Position numbers and translations under genes: made by a program. The notes under the pieces were generated by a model. The model searched no databases and was not told where the DNA came from. It saw only the letters and a list, made by a program, of their open reading frames with translations. Positions 7,008 to 10,464 of a stretch of DNA of 10,464 bases are shown piece after piece. Position 1 is the first letter of the stretch. Every line of letters starts with the position of its first letter. This stretch comes from Spirochaeta sp. (GTDB lineage: Bacteria > Spirochaetota > Spirochaetia > UBA9216), in contig DMKD01000278.1 of assembly GCA_003454605.1 (NCBI GenBank), positions 1 through 10,464 of the forward strand, read 5' to 3'.

Positions 7008-7883
7008 ATGATTAACTATGATGAACCATTATACCGACCGCCTTCAGAGGCTAACAGTCTCATTATTCAGGCTACTCTCGGATGTAGTCACAATCGATGT
7101 ACATTCTGCGAGATGTATAAATCAAAATCCTATATCGAAAGAGAGATTGAGGATGTTGAGGCTGAGATTGAGAGTATGTCCTCATACGGAAAGATACGAA
7201 GAGTTTTTATTGCCGACGGCGACGCGATGGCTCTACCAGCCGATAAACTGCTGCGTATTCTTATTAAACTAAATACAACATTTCCGTCTCTTCAGCGGGT
7301 TTCAATATATGCGAATCCCGGGAACCTGCTTAAGAAAACCCCTGAAGAACTCAAAAGCCTTTCAGAGGCTGGGCTGACCTTGCTGTATCTTGGAATCGAA
7401 TCAGGTTCTGATTTAATTCTGAAGAAAATTAATAAAGGCGCGCTATTCAGTCATCAAAAGGAGGCAATCATCAAGGCTATGGCCAATGGCATTGATGTTT
7501 CTGCAACTATTATTACCGGACTCGGCGGGAAAGAGTTCTGGCACGAGCATATTGAGGAAAGTGCAAGGCTTGTCAGTGAAGCAGCTCCGACGTTTTTATC
7601 GACTCTCTCACTTATGATAAGCCCGTTGACCTCAGAGCCCTTTATTTCAGCCTTTGAAAACGGATTCGAACAGCAGACCGATGCAGGCATGCTGGAAGAG
7701 GAAAAGCTGCTGATAAGTCTGATTGATCCGCCCCGGAAAATAATTTTCAGATCCAATCATGCTTCAAATGCTCTAGCCCTGAGAGGAACACTCCCCGGCG
7801 ACAGAGAGAAACTTGTCGAAAAGATCGATTCTGCCCTGAGCGGAGAGATAGCTGTGCGTCCGGAATGGATGAGAGGTCTGTAA
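7008..7883 (+). CDS. Radical SAM domain protein with CX4CX2C cluster motif
   Basis: The 291-residue product is a radical SAM enzyme of the Elp3/MiaB-like superfamily. It binds a [4Fe-4S] cluster that cleaves S-adenosylmethionine to start radical chemistry. The cluster cysteines are Cys26, Cys31 and Cys34 in GCSHNRCTFC, so the spacing is CX4CX2C instead of the common CX3CX2C. An N-terminal LYRPPSEA motif, the FIADGDA strand and the GIESGSD motif (SAM-binding region) are present, and the barrel seems complete. I see no B12, TRAM or SPASM domain. The substrate is unknown. The longer frame from 6957 adds 17 residues unlike the family, and the predicted promoter would exclude it. Neither start has a good ribosome binding site (GGGGA at 6984-6988 is too far from 7008). 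It is read divergently from the broken HD-GYP sensor and appears to be a single-gene unit. Confidence 0.88.
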   Translation: MINYDEPLYRPPSEANSLIIQATLGCSHNRCTFCEMYKSKSYIEREIEDVEAEIESMSSYGKIRRVFIADGDAMALPADKLLRILIKLNTTFPSLQRVSIYANPGNLLKKTPEELKSLSEAGLTLLYLGIESGSDLILKKINKGALFSHQKEAIIKAMANGIDVSATIITGLGGKEFWHEHIEESARLVSEAAPTFLSTLSLMISPLTSEPFISAFENGFEQQTDAGMLEEEKLLISLIDPPRKIIFRSNHASNALALRGTLPGDREKLVEKIDSALSGEIAVRPEWMRGL

Positions 7884-7898
7884 AAGGGCTTAAAATCA

Positions 7899-7920
7899 AT
7901 ATCCCCCTTTTGGGGGATAT
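7899..7920 (+). terminator. Perfect hairpin after the radical SAM gene, no T-tract
   Basis: ATATCCCCC and GGGGGATAT form a perfect 9-base stem around a TTTT loop, 16 bases after the stop codon. The downstream strand is AATGTGTG, not a T-run. It may therefore be a 3'-end stabilising hairpin, a weak terminator or part of the regulator gene's control region. Confidence 0.45.
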
Positions 7921-7952
7921 AATGTGTGACAACGTATGCGTTATAATGTGCG
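7918..7952 (+). repeat. Two direct repeats TATAATGTGYG upstream of the LuxR gene
   Basis: TATAATGTGTG (7918-7928) and TATAATGTGCG (7942-7952) are 24 bases apart. Between them lies the imperfect inverted repeat AACG-TATG-CGTT (7931-7942). Each copy starts with a perfect -10-like TATAAT, but neither has a recognisable -35 at the right distance. The repeats lie 30-64 bases before the LuxR start, a position fit for regulator binding. Confidence 0.5.
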
Positions 7953-7981
7953 TAGTCATATATGAATATGGGATTTAATAA

Positions 7982-8842
7982 ATGAAAAATGAAGAGATGG
8001 ATATATTTCAGCTGCAGAAAAAAATTGCAATTGTAACCTCAACATTAGGAATTGCCGTATCAATTATCAATTTTCTATATAGAATTAATGCCTACGGAGT
8101 ATATGAAGCCCTAATTCACGCGTCTTTCTGGAGCGTTCTCGCAGGAAGTTTAGTTATAATGCTTACTGGTTTTTTAAATTTGCAGGCGGCCAGATATTTA
8201 CAGGTTCTGATGGGGTTTTTGGGCGGAAGTCTGGCGATCCTTGACTCCTATGATTCGATATACGGTCTCGGCTTATTTATTCTTTTCTCAATGATAGCCT
8301 ATAAATATGAGATATATAGAAAATATACTGTTCTTAAAATCCTACTCGAGATAGTTCTTGTTTATATGATGGTTATTCTTGGATCAAGTCAAAAAATGTC
8401 TTCTACTAAAATAATGTTGGGTCTGGATGCTCTTATTTATCTTACAATATTTCTTTTCACTACCTTTATTATGTATTCACATGAAATCAGGGGCTATTTG
8501 CGAAAAACGAGACAGGCTGAGGTCACAATTACTGAATTAACTGAGCAGCGGTTGAAGTTGAATCGGGAGCTTGAAGAGTTAAATGAGAAGATTGATGTCT
8601 ATAATAGTAAGAATATAATTGTAAATTTTGACGAGCTGAGTATCACCCCTCGGGAGCAGGATGTTATCAAGGCAATGGTCATATACCAGGATACTCAGAA
8701 GGATATTGCTGACAGACTGAATATCAGTCCTGAAACGGTAAAAACCCATCTCAAACATATCAGGGATAAACTTGACGTAGGTCGCCAGTCTGAAATAATT
8801 GAGATGTGCAGAAATAATTTTATTATGGAAGGTAAAAAATAA
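7982..8842 (+). CDS. Membrane-bound LuxR-type transcriptional regulator
   Basis: The 286-residue product has six predicted membrane helices (about 14-34, 45-66, 70-88, 94-107, 117-134 and 146-166). A charged, heptad-like coiled coil (about 172-206) and a C-terminal LuxR/GerE DNA-binding domain (about 217-280) follow. The latter shows the TPREQDVI start, the QKDIADRL helix and the recognition helix SPETVKTHLKHIRDKL. The membrane part is not a named sensor domain that I recognise. It presumably senses a signal in or near the membrane and lets the tethered domain, probably as a dimer through the coiled coil, bind promoters. No receiver domain is present, so control by phosphorylation is not expected. 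GGGA (7970-7973) lies 8 bases before ATG. Its stop codon directly abuts the start of a small ribbon-helix-helix-like gene, so the two are co-expressed. Codon use is more AT-rich than that of the transport genes nearby. Confidence 0.88.
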   Translation: MKNEEMDIFQLQKKIAIVTSTLGIAVSIINFLYRINAYGVYEALIHASFWSVLAGSLVIMLTGFLNLQAARYLQVLMGFLGGSLAILDSYDSIYGLGLFILFSMIAYKYEIYRKYTVLKILLEIVLVYMMVILGSSQKMSSTKIMLGLDALIYLTIFLFTTFIMYSHEIRGYLRKTRQAEVTITELTEQRLKLNRELEELNEKIDVYNSKNIIVNFDELSITPREQDVIKAMVIYQDTQKDIADRLNISPETVKTHLKHIRDKLDVGRQSEIIEMCRNNFIMEGKK

Positions 8843-9004
8843 ATGAAAAAAAACATACATGCTTCAATAAGAATAGGAGAAGATATATACGGGCCGCTGC
8901 AGGATGAGGCTAACATTAAGTATGAAGGTAACATGAGTCTTCTTATTAGAATGATTCTAAAGAATTATATTGAAAAAAAGATTAAAAGAAAGGTTGAGTT
9001 TTAA
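8843..9004 (+). CDS. Small ribbon-helix-helix-like protein, 53 aa
   Basis: This 53-codon frame begins on the base following the LuxR stop. GGAAGG (8827-8832) lies 10 bases upstream as a ribosome binding site. The product is basic and fits a ribbon-helix-helix fold: a short strand with alternating residues (IHASIRI), a first helix (EDIYGPLQDEANI), a turn with Gly-Asn, and a second helix (SLLIRMILKNYIEKK). This is the layout of CopG/Arc-like DNA-binding proteins and of many toxin-antitoxin antitoxins. No toxin gene is next to it; the next gene is convergent. It may act together with the membrane LuxR regulator, for example in autoregulation. The final 4 bases overlap the stop of the convergent UspA gene. 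The family call is from pattern only. Confidence 0.68.
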   Translation: MKKNIHASIRIGEDIYGPLQDEANIKYEGNMSLLIRMILKNYIEKKIKRKVEF

Positions 9005-9462
9005 TCCTCGGCTTCATCAGGCACAACAAGGACCGGACAGTGCGATTTACGTATAATCTTCTCGGTGAAATTTCCCAGCAACCGGTTTACCATATTTGTA
9101 CCCGCACCCCGGCCAATCACAATCAGATCGGCATCAGCTTCCTTCGACTGCTTGAGAATCTCTTCCCCTACATTGCCCACAGCGAACTGTGAAGACCATC
9201 CTATCCCTTCAGGAATTGCAGGCAGATAAGCATCAGCAATTTTCTTGTCGATATCAGCCTTAGCCTTTTCATCTACATTGTCGACTTCATAGATGTAGGA
9301 TTTCCAGAACTGAGCGTCAGGTTCAGGAATAGCGTGGAAGATGATAATCTCACTGTTTTCGTTTCCTGCTGCAATATTCAGAGCGTAGTGGAAAGCAGTC
9401 ATGGCATCAGTATTGAAGTCAGTACAGAATAAAATCTTTTTAAAAATATTTTTATGCGGCAT
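9001..9462 (-). CDS. Universal stress protein (UspA family), TRAP-associated
   Basis: The 153-residue product is a single UspA domain. It starts with the strand KKILFCTDFN, where Asp15 matches the adenine-contacting Asp of ATP-binding Usps. It ends with the strand HCPVLVVPDE. The usual nucleotide loop G-x2-G-x9-G(S/T) is altered: the segment beginning GRGAGTN has Ala120 in place of the second Gly and Asn131 in place of Ser/Thr after Gly130. ATP or AMP binding is therefore uncertain. It lies 11 bases after the TRAP permease, with a strong AGGAG (complement of 9469-9473) 6 bases before the start. Usp proteins encoded with TRAP transporters, such as TeaD of Halomonas, modulate uptake; a similar role here is an inference from context. 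The stop overlaps the end of the convergent ribbon-helix-helix gene. Confidence 0.92.
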   Translation of the reverse strand: MPHKNIFKKILFCTDFNTDAMTAFHYALNIAAGNENSEIIIFHAIPEPDAQFWKSYIYEVDNVDEKAKADIDKKIADAYLPAIPEGIGWSSQFAVGNVGEEILKQSKEADADLIVIGRGAGTNMVNRLLGNFTEKIIRKSHCPVLVVPDEAED

Positions 9463-9473
9463 TACAGTCTCCT

Positions 9474-10464
9474 TTAATGAAGAAGTTCAGGAAGAAACAG
9501 GCATATCTGCGGAAATATAATCATCAACACCGCAGCAACTATCAGCATAAAAAGGTAGGGCATTGCTCCTTTAAATATTTCAGGAAGAGGAATATCCCGT
9601 TCTATACCGCTTACAACATAAACATTAACACCTACGGGCGGGGTAATTACTCCCATCTGGGTTATTACTACAACTATAACTCCGAACCAGATCGGATCAT
9701 AACCGAGTTCGAGAATGACCGGGTAGAAGATGGGAATCGTCAGCAGTATCAATGCAAGGGCGTCAATGAAGCATCCCGCAACAAGAAAGAAGAGGGTGAT
9801 CAGCAGCATTGTCGTCCAGCCCGGAAAGGGCAGAGAGATAAAGAATTGTGCGAGACTGAATGGAATTCGCGATACCGCGAGAAATCTTCCAAAAACTGTG
9901 GCGCCTGCAACTATGAAGAAAACCATAGTAGAAGTACGAACGGTCTCAAGAATGATCTGTTTAAGCTTGGCAAAATTCATTTCTTTCTGAACAATCGCAA
10001 TGAGAAAACTGCCTGCAACACCTATTGCAGCGGCCTCTATGGGGGTGAACAGTCCCAGGAACATTCCGCCCATGACAATGATAAAGAGAATTACCGTTTC
10101 GATTACACCGTTTAATGATGCAAAGCGCTCTTTCCAGCTGTGTTTTTTGCTTGCGGGTCCAAGGTTTTTATTTCGGCTGCATCTGAGATAGATCGATAGG
10201 CAGAAAAGGGCAGCAATGAGTATTCCGGGTATTACCCCGGCAATGAAAAGACTTCCGATGGACTGCTCAGTCATTAACGCATAAACAATGAAGACGACCG
10301 ACGGCGGTATAAGCATTCCCAGAGAACCTCCGGCTGCGACCGTGCCTGAGGCAAGCGAGTCGGCATAGCCGTAACGTTTCATCTCAGGCAGCGCTACTGA
10401 TGCCATTGTGGCGGCTGTAGCAGGTCCGGAACCGCAGATTGCACCAAAACCGGCACAGGCTGCG
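9474..10464 (-). CDS. TRAP transporter large permease subunit (DctM-like), 5' cut by window edge
   Basis: The frame enters at the right edge and gives 329 residues of a polytopic membrane protein. It matches the C-terminal three quarters of DctM/SiaM-type TRAP permeases (about 430 residues). Family motifs seen are FGAICGSGPATAAT at the edge, ALPEMKRYGY, GGSLGMLIPPSV, LGLFTPIEAAAIG and TPPVGVNVYVVSGI. About eight or nine membrane helices are visible. These permeases use a sodium gradient to import carboxylates, sugar acids or ectoine-like solutes delivered by a periplasmic binding protein. The binding protein and small subunit (DctP, DctQ) should lie further right. The first Met in the window (10406) is internal. 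The edge motif reads ICGSGPAT where SGSSPAT is more usual. It is followed 11 bases later by the UspA gene in the same operon. Confidence 0.94.
   Translation of the reverse strand, partial: AACAGFGAICGSGPATAATMASVALPEMKRYGYADSLASGTVAAGGSLGMLIPPSVVFIVYALMTEQSIGSLFIAGVIPGILIAALFCLSIYLRCSRNKNLGPASKKHSWKERFASLNGVIETVILFIIVMGGMFLGLFTPIEAAAIGVAGSFLIAIVQKEMNFAKLKQIILETVRTSTMVFFIVAGATVFGRFLAVSRIPFSLAQFFISLPFPGWTTMLLITLFFLVAGCFIDALALILLTIPIFYPVILELGYDPIWFGVIVVVITQMGVITPPVGVNVYVVSGIERDIPLPEIFKGAMPYLFMLIVAAVLMIIFPQICLFLPELLH

Noticed and set aside
7918..7952. CRISPR-like or iteron-like array
   Set aside because: There are only two short repeats with one spacer, and no associated genes or further units.
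8843..9462. Ribbon-helix-helix protein plus neighbour as a toxin-antitoxin pair
   Set aside because: The neighbour is a convergent UspA gene of a TRAP operon, and the upstream partner is a membrane LuxR regulator; no toxin fold is seen.
9477..10115. Long plus-strand open frame opposite the TRAP permease
   Set aside because: It is a low-complexity, charged shadow of the strongly supported minus-strand permease and has no family features.

Overview
The window (10,464 bases) reads as a chromosomal stretch of a free-living bacterium. A sensor built from a 7TMR-DISM ectodomain, a membrane block and an HD-GYP output, next to a GH36 alpha-galactosidase, TRAP transport and a membrane-bound LuxR regulator, is most reminiscent of environmental Spirochaetota. 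That placement is an inference from gene content. No phage, insertion sequence, CRISPR array, rRNA or tRNA was seen.

Left part (1-2192, plus strand). The C-terminal half of an ABC-F ATPase enters from the left edge and is followed by a 52-residue cysteine-bearing protein and then a membrane-anchored Cache sensor. The sensor breaks off near 1395 and runs, out of frame, into the C-terminal half of a sodium:solute symporter. This is a chimeric junction that joins two truncated genes. A strong intrinsic terminator closes the block at 2156-2192.

Centre (2200-6908). A promoter with a small palindrome over its -35 box precedes a two-gene operon on the plus strand: a cytoplasmic GH36 alpha-galactosidase and a PlsC-type acyltransferase. 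It converges on a minus-strand sensor gene. The two stop codons lie in one TGATCA palindrome with no spacer. The sensor gene is broken: it has an in-frame TAG at codon 56 and an out-of-frame deletion inside the membrane block. Its HD-GYP domain remains intact.

Right part (6909-10464). A radical SAM protein is read divergently from the broken sensor. It is followed by a hairpin, a pair of TATAATGTG repeats and a two-gene unit of regulators: a six-helix membrane protein with a LuxR DNA-binding domain, and a 53-residue ribbon-helix-helix-like protein abutting it. This unit meets, with a 4-base overlap, a minus-strand TRAP operon (large permease DctM, cut by the right edge, then a UspA-type protein).

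The most notable observations are the sensor/symporter chimera, the multiply damaged 7TMR-DISM/HD-GYP gene, the membrane LuxR plus ribbon-helix-helix pair, and the unusual cysteine spacing of the radical SAM protein. I see no convincing new defence or mobile system. The damaged loci could be real genome decay or assembly errors, and the sequence alone does not settle which.
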